Source: Fibrobacteria bacterium (lineage in GTDB: Bacteria; Fibrobacterota; Fibrobacteria; UBA5070). From it: a DNA stretch of 64,000 nucleotides. The notes beneath the pieces are model-generated. The model was not told the origin of the DNA. It worked only from the letters and a program-made list of their open reading frames with translations, and ran no database searches. The DNA is taken from contig JACKCV010000003.1 in assembly GCA_020633825.1 (NCBI GenBank), positions 527,303-591,302 on the forward strand, written 5' to 3'. How positions within the stretch are numbered: position 1 is the first letter of the stretch; each line of letters begins with the position of its first letter. The position numbers were made by a program, and so were the translations under genes. Positions 55,172 through 63,905 of this stretch are shown here, one piece after another.

Positions 55172-56389
55172 GTGTCGCTGAAGATTCTGCTCGCCCCGGT
55201 GGGCTCGGAGGGGGACATCCGCCCGATGGTCGCCCTGGCCATCACCCTGGTGGCCCGCGGGCACCAGGTCGCCCTCGCGGCCGCTCCGGATTTCGCTCCC
55301 CTGGCCGCCCTCCATCGGATCCCCTTCCACCCCGTGGGATCACCGTTCAAACCCGTGGCACTGGCTCTGTCGGGACGCATCAATGGACGTCCCTGGAGTG
55401 GAAACCGTGTGATGCTCCAGTGGTGCCAGACCGCCATCCGGGAACAGTTCGCCCAGTTGGGGCCCTGGTGCGCCGGGGTCGACCGGATCGTGGGAGGAGG
55501 GCTCCAATTCGCCGCATCTTCCTACGCGGAATCCCTCGGCATCCGCTACCGCCACGTGGCCCACGTGCCCATCGTGATGCCCAGCCGACACCATCCTCCC
55601 GCGACGGTTCCATGGGTCCGGATGCCTCGATGGTTCAACCAGGCCGCCTGGGGACTGAACGGGATCGCCATGAATGCTCTGCTCGGTCGGCACATCGACC
55701 ACGAACGATCCGGCCTGGGCCTTCCCCCCATCGGGGATTTCACCTCGCATTTCACCCGCCACATGGTGATCGCCATGGATCGGGAACTGGGCGACCTCCC
55801 GCGCGACGTACCCTCCACGGTTCCCCAGACCGGCTATTGGAGGATCGACGACGAGGCCGAGCTGGATCGCGAGGTGCAGCGCTTCCTGGAAACGGGAGAT
55901 CCACCGGTTTTCTTCGGATTCGGAAGCATGGGAGACGAGGATCCCGCGGCGACCTCCCGGATCCTGTCGCAGACGATCCGCCAGTCCGGTCTTCGCGCCA
56001 TCATCGCTCGCGGCTGGGCCTCGCTGGAACCCGATCTCGACCACCGGGTTCTGGTGATCGACCGAGCCCCCCACGGGAAGCTGTTTCCCCGGGTCGCCGC
56101 CGTGGTGCACCATGGCGGGGCCGGGACCACCTGGGCGACCGCTCGAGCCGGGGTCCCCCACGTCGTCGTTCCCCATCTTCTCGACCAGAACTTCTGGGCC
56201 GACCGCCTGCAACGATTGGGAGTCTCCGGAAGCCCCGTTCCCCGCCGCGCCCTCTCCCCCGAGACACTCGGGCAATCCCTCCGGGAAGCTCTCTCCCCTT
56301 CCCGGAGGGGGCCGGTCGAATTCCTCCGGGACGCCTTGGCGTCGCGCGACGGCATCGCGGAAGGCATCGCCCTGATCGAAGCGGGATAA
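55172..56389 (+). CDS. GT1-family glycosyltransferase, sterol-glucosyltransferase-like
   Basis: The 405-residue protein has the two-domain GT-B fold of the UGT/MGT group. The N-terminus, LLAPVGSEGDIRPMVALA, binds the acceptor. The C-terminal donor site reads VVHHGGAGTTWATARAGVPHVV followed by DQNFWADRLQRLG. Its closest known relatives act on sterols, carotenoids and macrolides, so the acceptor is probably a hydrophobic alcohol or acid made by the cluster. The GTG at 55172 has GGAGG 6 bases before it. It is the last gene of the plus arm. Confidence 0.9.
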   Translation: MSLKILLAPVGSEGDIRPMVALAITLVARGHQVALAAAPDFAPLAALHRIPFHPVGSPFKPVALALSGRINGRPWSGNRVMLQWCQTAIREQFAQLGPWCAGVDRIVGGGLQFAASSYAESLGIRYRHVAHVPIVMPSRHHPPATVPWVRMPRWFNQAAWGLNGIAMNALLGRHIDHERSGLGLPPIGDFTSHFTRHMVIAMDRELGDLPRDVPSTVPQTGYWRIDDEAELDREVQRFLETGDPPVFFGFGSMGDEDPAATSRILSQTIRQSGLRAIIARGWASLEPDLDHRVLVIDRAPHGKLFPRVAAVVHHGGAGTTWATARAGVPHVVVPHLLDQNFWADRLQRLGVSGSPVPRRALSPETLGQSLREALSPSRRGPVEFLRDALASRDGIAEGIALIEAG

Positions 56390-56727
56390 GTCTCCGGGGA
56401 ATCCTTTGGGGGGGGGCGATCGGCGGTCGGACCACCTCGGCGCCACGCAGTTCCCTTTCCCGCGTCGTTCCAGGTGACGAGAGCTCTCCGATTCGGACCG
56501 GACCGGTCGTCGTCTCCGGCAAGGGTCGTCCCCGGATGCAAGGCGAAGGACGCGACCCGCGAACCCCACCCATCGCTCCGTGAGATCGACGACTCCGTCG
56601 AGGAAACCTGGCCCGGCCCCGCCCCGATTGGGTATGATCAGCCCATCCTCCGCGACCCCGTGTCGGGGGGATGCAGGGCTCCCCGATGTCGATTCCCTCC
56701 CGTTCCATCGTTCCCAGGTGGCGCACC
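56390..56727. other. Intergenic region with possible promoter
   Basis: About 340 bases with no gene that I can support and no clear terminator for the plus arm. TATGAT (56633-56638), preceded by GG, is a good -10 hexamer for the lipoprotein gene; no convincing -35 is seen. A similar GGTATGAT lies before the paralogous gene. Confidence 0.4.
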
Positions 56728-57741
56728 ATGACCCTTCGAATCTCCTCGTTGGCGACCGTCCTCCTCTTCCTGTGGCTCGCGGGGTGCGCCGCCGACACCC
56801 GGATCCGCGTGCGACACGTGCCAGAGGTCCCTCTCCCCGGAGTCCACTCCTTGAAGGTCGAACCGTTTCACACGACCGGAGAGTTGCACGTGGACCAGGT
56901 CCCGAAACTGGGAGGTCTTCCGGAGGTGCTCCTGAAGTTCGCGGTGAAGGCCGGCGTCAACATGTGGGCCTCGAGCCAGGAGGAGACGTGGAGCCAGTGG
57001 AGCGCCGCGGATCTGCGGGCCGCCTTGATCCGCAACGGTTACTTCGAGATCGGGGACTCGATGGCCGCCGATGCGACCCTCCTGGGAACCTGCACGTACG
57101 ATGTCCGCGACGTCTCCGACGGGCCCTCGAACTCGACAGGTGGAGAGGCCACCGTCCGAATCCGCTTCGAAGTGGTCGACGCCGACGGGCGGATCCTCGG
57201 ATCCGGCGTCGTCGAGGAACGTCCCGAAGCCGTCGCCCCTGGAACGGGTGCGGGGAAAAAGGGGGTCCTCATCCCGGACTGGACGGAACTGCTCCGCTCG
57301 GCGATGTCGGAAGCCAATCTAGAATTGGTCCGTCGTCTCACGCCGCATCACGCGACCGAAAAACGGGTCTTCGCCAAGCCCGGTTCGAAACGCATTCGGA
57401 AAGCCAATTTGATGGCCGCGCGAGGCGATTGGAACGACGCGGTGGCTCTGTGGCGAGAGGCCTTGGAGGGGGATTCCCTGGATCGTTCCTCCGGATGGTT
57501 CAACCTCGCCGTCCACGACGAATTCCAGGGGGACCTCGACTCCGCTCTCGCCAAATACGAAGCCTCCCAGGCTGCCATGTCGCAGGAGGGAATCGAAACC
57601 AGCATCGAACGAGTGCGTTCCCGCATCCGGGAGTGGGAACGTCTGCGAGGACCGGGGTCCTGGCGCGAAAAAAAGCGGCCGTCCCCCAATCCGGATTCGA
57701 AAGTTCGCCCAGGTCCCTGGCTGGATCACCGGCGTCCTTGA
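56728..57741 (+). CDS. Lipoprotein, first of two tandem paralogues
   Basis: The 337-residue protein has the lipoprotein signal LLFLWLAGC (Cys about 20). Its middle, with WSAADLRAALIRNGYFEI and TYDVRDVSD, is alike in the next gene. The C-terminal part has two TPR-like helices (GDWNDAVALWREALEGD and DLDSALAKYEASQAAM). It is probably an outer-membrane lipoprotein of the kind related to CsgG or DUF6340 families, though I cannot be sure. AGGTGG lies 6 bases before the ATG. Confidence 0.8.
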   Translation: MTLRISSLATVLLFLWLAGCAADTRIRVRHVPEVPLPGVHSLKVEPFHTTGELHVDQVPKLGGLPEVLLKFAVKAGVNMWASSQEETWSQWSAADLRAALIRNGYFEIGDSMAADATLLGTCTYDVRDVSDGPSNSTGGEATVRIRFEVVDADGRILGSGVVEERPEAVAPGTGAGKKGVLIPDWTELLRSAMSEANLELVRRLTPHHATEKRVFAKPGSKRIRKANLMAARGDWNDAVALWREALEGDSLDRSSGWFNLAVHDEFQGDLDSALAKYEASQAAMSQEGIETSIERVRSRIREWERLRGPGSWREKKRPSPNPDSKVRPGPWLDHRRP

Positions 57742-58048
57742 ATCCCGCACCAGAGTCCGTTCCCAATTCCCCGTGGGACTCGTACCCCCGGGACGTGAAC
57801 CCACCCTATCGGCCCCGGACGCGAGAACACCGGTGCAGCGAGGGCCGATCGCTCCCCTGGATCCGCCGAGGATCGGCGCGCAGCCGCACGGCGGAAGATC
57901 CAGGACGACTCCGAGGAAGCCCCCTGGCCTCGGACGGGGAGAAATCGGTATGATGTCCTCGCCCACCCCGGACCGGGGATCGGGTGCCTTCGCTGTTTCC
58001 ATCCGGGGGGATGTTCCCTCCTTCCTCTTCGGCACAAGGATGCTGTCC
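57742..58048. other. Intergenic region between the paralogous lipoproteins
   Basis: About 300 bases without a gene. GGTATGAT (TATGAT at 57949-57954) resembles the element in front of the first paralogue, suggesting that the duplication included its promoter. No -35 is clear. Confidence 0.4.
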
Positions 58049-59047
58049 ATGAATCCTGGAATCCGGCCTTTGTTGGCCTCTCTCACCCTCCTGTTGGTGG
58101 CGGGGTGCGCCTCCACCACCAAGATCCAAGTCCAGCGCGCTCCGGAGATCGACCTGCCGGGAGTCCGCTCCTTGCAAGTCGAACCGATCTCCACCACCGG
58201 TGGCCTCGACCTCGATCAGATCTCGACCGGAGGAGGGCTCCTGGGGGTGGCCCTGGATGTGGCGGTGAATGTGGGAACCAACGTGGCAGCCTCCCGTCAG
58301 GACGGAAAATGGAGCGACTGGAGCACCGCGGACCTGCGGGGGGCCCTGGTCCGCAACGGCACCTTCGAGGTCCGGGAAACCAAGGATGCCGACGCGATCC
58401 TCAAGGGAAGCTGCGAGTACGATGTCCGCGACGTCCCCGAGACCATCGAGGAGAAGGTCGACGGCAAGGTGGTGTCCTCGTACAAGATCGAGCGCACCGC
58501 CACGGCCAGGGTCCGGTTCGAGGTGGTCGCGCCCGACGGGAAGGTCCTCGGGGCAGGAAATGTCGAACAGGCGCGCAAGGTCAAGGTCGAGGAAGCCGAC
58601 GCGGAAACCGCTCGCGACCGGATCCCTGACTGGGAAGATCTGGTCCACAAGGCCATCGCGGACGCCAACGAAAAGGTGGTGAGCCGCATCGCCCCGTACT
58701 ACGTGACCGAGGAGAGAACCTTCGCCAAGGCCGGTTCGAAGAGCATCGAAAAAGGCAACAAGCTGGCCGCAAAAGGCGACTGGGACGGCGCGGCGACTCT
58801 CTGGCGGCAGGCCCTGGAAGGGAATTCCCAGGATCGCTCCTCGGGCTTGTTCAACCTCGCCATCCGCGACGAATCCCGAGGCGATCTCGACTCGGCGCTG
58901 GCCAAGTACGAAGCCTCCAAGGCCGCCAAATCCCAGAAGGGAATCGAGATCAGTCTCCAGCGGGTGCGTTCCCGCATCCAGGAGAGGGAACGACTGCGGG
59001 CGGCAGCGGCCTTGCGCGACAGCAGCGCCACACGACCGAACCCCTGA
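58049..59047 (+). CDS. Lipoprotein, second of two tandem paralogues
   Basis: The 332-residue protein has the signal LLLVAGC (Cys about 18) and matches the first paralogue along its whole length, for example WSTADLRGALVRNGTFEV and DLDSALAKYEASKAAK. This copy has an additional charged segment in the middle (ETIEEKVDGKVVSSYKI) and lacks the first one's C-terminal tail. The ATG at 58049 is chosen over one 9 bases earlier because AAGGA sits at the right distance. The extensive divergence shows that the duplication is old. Confidence 0.82.
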   Translation: MNPGIRPLLASLTLLLVAGCASTTKIQVQRAPEIDLPGVRSLQVEPISTTGGLDLDQISTGGGLLGVALDVAVNVGTNVAASRQDGKWSDWSTADLRGALVRNGTFEVRETKDADAILKGSCEYDVRDVPETIEEKVDGKVVSSYKIERTATARVRFEVVAPDGKVLGAGNVEQARKVKVEEADAETARDRIPDWEDLVHKAIADANEKVVSRIAPYYVTEERTFAKAGSKSIEKGNKLAAKGDWDGAATLWRQALEGNSQDRSSGLFNLAIRDESRGDLDSALAKYEASKAAKSQKGIEISLQRVRSRIQERERLRAAAALRDSSATRPNP

Positions 59048-59378
59048 TCCGGAAAGAGGGGCGGATTCGCGAGGCGTTTCGTGGAGTCGCGCCCCCATCG
59101 CCCAGGAACCGCACCCATTCGCCCCCCCTTTGTCCATCACCCGACACAGGGGGGGGGCACGGATCCGCGCGAGGTGCACCAATTCCCCCGGGCCGAGCAT
59201 ACGTTCGCACCGGGAAAAGGAATTCGTGAACTATTGCCCCCCTGTTTAAGGGACACGAGGAACTTGCGCCTCCCATCGGACCGGAAGGCGGCGGATAGCT
59301 CGGGAAAATGGTATCGTGTAGGAAGATTCCTTCCACGATTCCGTGCCGGATTCGGCCAGTTCCTCGGGGGCGCACCGC
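59048..59378. other. Intergenic region before the hybrid kinase
   Basis: About 330 bases without a gene that I can support. GGTATCGTG near 59310-59318 is a weak -10-like match. Nothing else stands out. Confidence 0.35.
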
Positions 59379-62300
59379 ATGTCCAATCGATCGTGGCCCC
59401 GCATCCGATTCCTGGATCGCCGCGAGCGTCTCCTTGCCGTGGTTCTAGGGGGTGTGGTTCTTCTACTGCTGGTCGTCCTGGATGGCATCGCCACGACCCG
59501 CTTCCGCAATCAAGCGATCGAAGACATCTCCCGCCAAGCCGACGTCCTGCTGAAGGATCGCAGTGCCGTCCTCATGAATCGCGCCAACCTCCTGGAGCGG
59601 GAGGTGCGATTCCTGGCCGAAACCCCTCCGATCCAAGGGCTGGCTCGTGCCAAGCTGCAACACGGTCTCGACCAAGCGGAAAACAGTTCCACGGAAATGT
59701 GGAGGAATCGGCTCATCCGGATCTTCCAGGCCTACGTCCAGACCAACACGGAAATCATGCAACTCCGGCTGATCGGGCTCGACGAGGGGGGCAAGGAAAT
59801 CGTCCGAGTGGACCGCATCGACGGAAAGATCGTCGTGGTCCCGGACGATTCCCTCCAGCGGAAAGCCGATCGCGACTACTTCCAGGCGACCCTCCCGCTG
59901 GCCTCCGGGGAAGTCCACATGTCCGAACTCGACCTCAACGTCGAGCACGGTCGGATTCAAGTTCCCTTCACACCGACCCTCCGCGCTTCCACGCCGGTCC
60001 GCGCCCCCGACGGCTCCCTCTTCGGCATGGTGGTGGTGAACCTCGATGCCCGCCCGATGCTGAAGGAATTCCGGCAGGACTTCGCCCCACCCTACCAGAT
60101 CTATCTGTGCAACGCGCATGGGGACTTCCTCAGCCACCCCTTCCCGGAGCGGGAATTCGGCACCCAGAGAGGGCAGCCCTGGGGATGGACGAACCAATTC
60201 GGTTCCCCACCCGTCCGCGATACCTTGCAACACCTCGCCCCCCCCGGCGGAGGCCGAGACGTCCACCTCCTCGCCCATCAGATCTCCTACTCGACCAAAA
60301 GTCCCCGCCACCACTGGTGGGTGATCACCACGTATCCGGATTCCGTGATCGACCGCAGGGTGACCAAGGAGCGTTGGACCATCCTTTCGGTCACCGTGGG
60401 AATCCTGGTGACCGGCTCCCTGATCCTGTTCCTCTATCTGATCGCCGTGCATCGACGTTTGCAGATCCAGGAGACGCATTCGCGGCTGGGGGCCATCGTC
60501 GACGGCTCGGGCGACGCCATCCTCGGGCTCACCCTCGAAGGCACCGTCACCAGCTGGAACCGGGCGGCGCGAAAGCTCTTCCCTCGCGAGGACGCGGACG
60601 TGCTGGGACGCCCGATGACCTCTCTCCTCGGGCTTGGCGAAACGCGCGACCAGGAGGAAATCACGAGATTGCTCTCGCGAGCCTCCACCGGAATCCTCCT
60701 CACCAGCCCTCCCGTGCGGATCCACCCCGACCCCTCCTCCCCCGACCATTCGATCCTGGTGGCCATCGCCGCCAACCCGGTTCTCCGCGATGGCCGGACG
60801 GTGGATTCCCTGGCCGTGACCCTCCACGACATCACGGATCAGGAGAAGGCCCGAGAGGAAATCCTCACCCTCAACGCCAATCTCGAAGCCCAGGTCCTGG
60901 AACGCACCGCGCGGATCGAAGCGGTCTCGATCCTGCAGAAGGCGATCCTGGAACACGCCAGCTGGGCGATTCTCGCCACCGACCGGGAGGGAGTCCTTCA
61001 AGTCTTCAATCCGGCCGCCTCCGCGATGTTGGGGTGGAGCCCGGAGGAGGTCCTGGGGCGGGAGACTCTGGTGCGCTTCCACGATGCGGAGGAAATCCGC
61101 GAGCACGCGGCGGATCTGGAGGCCAGGGGGTATCCTCGCTGGTCCGGCTTCCCGGCGCTGGTGGCGGTCGCGGAGGCCGATGGCTCCGAAATCCGCGATT
61201 GGACCTGGGTGCGCAAGGACGGATCCCGTCTTCCCGTCGTGCTCGCCCTCAGCCCCCTGCAGGACGCGGAAGATCGGCCTCTCGGATTCATCTCGATCGC
61301 CCAGGATCTCACCGAACGCCATCGCATCGAGGCCCAACTCCGGCAACGAACCGAAGAGGCCGTCGCGGCAGGCCGAGCGAAATCGGAATTCCTCGCCAAC
61401 ATGAGCCACGAGATCCGCACGCCGCTCAATGGAGTCCTGGGGTTGGCTTCGGTCCTGGAAACATTCCCCTTGGATCCCGAGGCCCGGGACATGGTGCGCA
61501 AGATCCGCCGCTCCGGGGATCTGCTGCGGGCCATCATCGACGACATCCTGGACATGTCGAAGATCGAAGCCGGCCGCCTCGAACTCGACTCCGCCCCTTT
61601 CCGGTTGGAGGAGGTCCTGGAGAGCCTGTCCGGCGTCATGGGCTCCACGGCGGGCGCCAAGGACATCGAACTGGTGATCGGAACCTCTCCTCCCGAAGCG
61701 TCGCATCTGGTGGGGGACTCCCACCGGCTGGAGCAGATCCTGGTCAACCTCACCGGAAACGCGATCAAATTCACTTCCCGGGGATCGGTCGAAGTCGGCG
61801 TCGAGCATCTCGGAACCACCGGCGGAATCGCAACCTTGCGGTTTTTCGTGAAGGACACCGGAATTGGAATCCCCTCGGAGAAGATTGCCGGCCTGTTCGA
61901 AGCGTTCGCGCAAGCCGACAGCTCCACCACGCGTCGTTTCGGAGGGACCGGGCTCGGCCTGGCGATCACGCGGATGCTGGTGGAGAAGATGGGAGGAAGG
62001 ATCGAGGTGGAGAGCGAGGTCGGTGCGGGGAGCACCTTCCAGTTCACGATCACCTTGCCGATCCTCGCCGACGCTCCCACGCTTGGACCATCCCTCGAGG
62101 TGGCCATTGACGGATCCCGCCCCCTGGATTTCCTGGTGGCCGACGACAACGAAGCCTCGCGACAAACATTGTCCACCCTGGTGCAGTCCATGGGATGGTC
62201 GGCCGTCGAGGAGGACGGAGGCGAAGGGGCGATGCGTTCCATCCTGAAGCGATACGCCGAGGGACATCCCTTCGACGTCCTTCTGCTCGATTGGAAGATG

Positions 62301-63305
62301 CCCGATCTCGATGGACTCTCCGTCGCAAGGGAAATCCACCGGATCCTGGAGGAGGAGTCCCCGCCCATCATCCTTCTGGCGACCGCCTATTCCTTGTCGG
62401 AGATGGAACATCTCCCCGAGAAGGGTCTCGTGGATGCCATCCTCACCAAACCCGTCACCGGGTCGAGCGTGCACAACGCCATCCAGAACGCCCTGCATCG
62501 CCGCGCCGGAAGCGTCGAAGGTCCGAAGGAAACCTCGGGAAAGCGTCTGGAAGGGATGCGCATCCTGATGGTCGACGACAACGACGTGAATCGGGATGTG
62601 GTGGTGGCTCTGTGTGGATCGGAAGGGGCCGAAGTGGACCAGGCCACGGACGGGGAGGACGCCTTGCGTCGACTCGGATCCTCCGACCTTCCCGACGTGG
62701 TGCTGATGGATGTCCAGATGCCGGGAATGGATGGTTATCAGGCCACGCGTGCGATCCGGGAAAATCCCCGCTGGGCCGACCTGCCGGTGGTGGCCTTGAG
62801 CGCGGGGGTCTTCCAGGAGGAGAGGGAGGCTGCCCTGGCGGCCGGGATGAATGCCTTCGTCCCCAAACCCTTCGACCCCGAAACCCTCTTTTCCACCTTG
62901 GAAACCCTGGCCACGACCCCGAAGTCGAGTCCTCGATCTCCGGAGCGCCCTTCCCTCCCGCCTCTGCTCGACACCTCCATGATGCTGGCCGTGTGGAAGA
63001 CCCGCGAAATCGTGCGAGAGAAGCTGCGCCGATTCGCCGAACACGAAGCACAGGTGGCCCAACAGCTCCGAAAGGATCTGGATCGTGGGGAGGAGTCCGC
63101 GGCCTGTTTCATCCTCCATCGCCTCCGGGGAACTTCGGGGGTTCTCGGCCTGCCCGCCCTGTCCCAAGCCTGCCTGGAATTCGAACGGGCGGTGCGGGCC
63201 AAGGAGCCCCATACCTCGGAACAGGAGAAATTCGAACAGGTTCTCTCGGACTCCCTGCAAGCCATCGCGGATTGGCCCGTCGAGGAGGGGCACCCGGGGA
63301 AATGA
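59379..63305 (+). CDS. Hybrid sensor histidine kinase with two receivers and HPt domain
   Basis: The 1,308-residue inner-membrane protein has membrane segments at about 18-38 and 335-357 enclosing a periplasmic sensor of about 295 residues, probably a double-Cache fold. Two PAS domains follow (about 375-490 and 520-660). HisKA has H677 in NMSHEIRTPLNG. The ATPase has NLTGNAIKFTS, VKDTGIGIP and GGTGLGLAI. Two receivers carry D971 (LLLDWKMPDLDG) and D1111 (VLMDVQMPGMDG). The HPt domain has H1247 in LHRLRGTSG. It is thus a full internal phosphorelay that would pass phosphate to an unlinked regulator. The ATG at 59379 is preferred to a GTG 36 bases upstream. No response regulator is next to it. 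Confidence 0.94.
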   Translation: MSNRSWPRIRFLDRRERLLAVVLGGVVLLLLVVLDGIATTRFRNQAIEDISRQADVLLKDRSAVLMNRANLLEREVRFLAETPPIQGLARAKLQHGLDQAENSSTEMWRNRLIRIFQAYVQTNTEIMQLRLIGLDEGGKEIVRVDRIDGKIVVVPDDSLQRKADRDYFQATLPLASGEVHMSELDLNVEHGRIQVPFTPTLRASTPVRAPDGSLFGMVVVNLDARPMLKEFRQDFAPPYQIYLCNAHGDFLSHPFPEREFGTQRGQPWGWTNQFGSPPVRDTLQHLAPPGGGRDVHLLAHQISYSTKSPRHHWWVITTYPDSVIDRRVTKERWTILSVTVGILVTGSLILFLYLIAVHRRLQIQETHSRLGAIVDGSGDAILGLTLEGTVTSWNRAARKLFPREDADVLGRPMTSLLGLGETRDQEEITRLLSRASTGILLTSPPVRIHPDPSSPDHSILVAIAANPVLRDGRTVDSLAVTLHDITDQEKAREEILTLNANLEAQVLERTARIEAVSILQKAILEHASWAILATDREGVLQVFNPAASAMLGWSPEEVLGRETLVRFHDAEEIREHAADLEARGYPRWSGFPALVAVAEADGSEIRDWTWVRKDGSRLPVVLALSPLQDAEDRPLGFISIAQDLTERHRIEAQLRQRTEEAVAAGRAKSEFLANMSHEIRTPLNGVLGLASVLETFPLDPEARDMVRKIRRSGDLLRAIIDDILDMSKIEAGRLELDSAPFRLEEVLESLSGVMGSTAGAKDIELVIGTSPPEASHLVGDSHRLEQILVNLTGNAIKFTSRGSVEVGVEHLGTTGGIATLRFFVKDTGIGIPSEKIAGLFEAFAQADSSTTRRFGGTGLGLAITRMLVEKMGGRIEVESEVGAGSTFQFTITLPILADAPTLGPSLEVAIDGSRPLDFLVADDNEASRQTLSTLVQSMGWSAVEEDGGEGAMRSILKRYAEGHPFDVLLLDWKMPDLDGLSVAREIHRILEEESPPIILLATAYSLSEMEHLPEKGLVDAILTKPVTGSSVHNAIQNALHRRAGSVEGPKETSGKRLEGMRILMVDDNDVNRDVVVALCGSEGAEVDQATDGEDALRRLGSSDLPDVVLMDVQMPGMDGYQATRAIRENPRWADLPVVALSAGVFQEEREAALAAGMNAFVPKPFDPETLFSTLETLATTPKSSPRSPERPSLPPLLDTSMMLAVWKTREIVREKLRRFAEHEAQVAQQLRKDLDRGEESAACFILHRLRGTSGVLGLPALSQACLEFERAVRAKEPHTSEQEKFEQVLSDSLQAIADWPVEEGHPGK

Positions 63306-63652
63306 CCCCGGAAAGAATCCCTCCCCGCTCCCTCCACCCACGGACATGTGGAACAGATGCCCCATCCGGGATTCTATCGCCGAGATCGACGAAACCTGCA
63401 CGCCTCCATCTTCGAGGACTTCCGCGGACCTCTCGGGAAGTGCCCAGATCGCACGTGGAATCGACGGCACGTTCGGGACCGAATCCGTCCGGCCATCGAG
63501 GAAGCGAACCTTCCATATGCCCGATGGGGATGGGACCGGTGCGCACCGGGTCCCGCCGCCTCTGTGGGGGAAACCCATTTGTGCTACATTGGTGCGCCTG
63601 GTTTTCTCGATCCCTTCGGCCCCACGGCCGGAAAGACCGTTTTTGCCGGTTC
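63306..63652. other. Intergenic region before tRNA-Arg
   Basis: About 350 bases in which I see no gene. It should hold the promoter of the tRNA. TGGTGC occurs once at 63590-63595, the same hexamer that is repeated after the tRNA. A weak hairpin with a TTTTT run lies at 63631-63647. Confidence 0.4.
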
Positions 63653-63726
<74 letters not shown>

Positions 63727-63734
63727 TTAACGAG

Positions 63735-63824
63735 TGGTGCAGGTTGGTGCGCGTTGGTGCGCCGATCGCCCTGAAAGCCCGATGAATACTAAGATCAGTC
63801 GTGCGCGGTGGTGCGGACTGGTGC
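63735..63824 (+). repeat. TGGTGC repeats in 10-base phase
   Basis: TGGTGC occurs at 63735, 63745 and 63755, then at 63809 and 63819. Within each group the spacing is exactly 10 bases, about one helical turn, so the copies lie on the same face of the DNA. They sit between the attachment site and the integrase gene, where integrase arm-type or excisionase sites are expected. Confidence 0.7.
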
Positions 63825-63848
63825 TACAGCATCCGGCGGATCTGGGGG

Positions 63849-63854
63849 TATAAT
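63849..63854 (+). promoter_or_regulatory. Perfect -10 hexamer before the integrase
   Basis: TATAAT lies 51 bases before the integrase ATG. No good -35 is seen 16-18 bases upstream; the TGGTGC repeats end 24 bases before it, so binding there could control transcription. Confidence 0.5.
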
Positions 63855-63905
63855 TCGGGGTCTATCGTCCTGTCGCAAGTCGACGGAAGGGAATGGACCC
63901 CACCC

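Noticed and set aside
42173..56389. Interpretation as an aryl-polyene or flexirubin cluster
   Set aside because: There is no ammonia-lyase, no MMPL-type exporter, no LolA-like carrier and no second ACP, while four radical SAM enzymes are present.
42173..56389. Interpretation as a radical SAM peptide (RiPP) cluster
   Set aside because: No short precursor peptide or peptide-binding RRE-type protein was seen, and the neighbours are fatty-acid enzymes. I could not scan exhaustively for tiny peptides.
63631..63647. Terminator of the hybrid kinase before tRNA-Arg
   Set aside because: The stem near ACGGCC/GACCGT is short and mismatched despite the following T-run, so it is not listed as a terminator.
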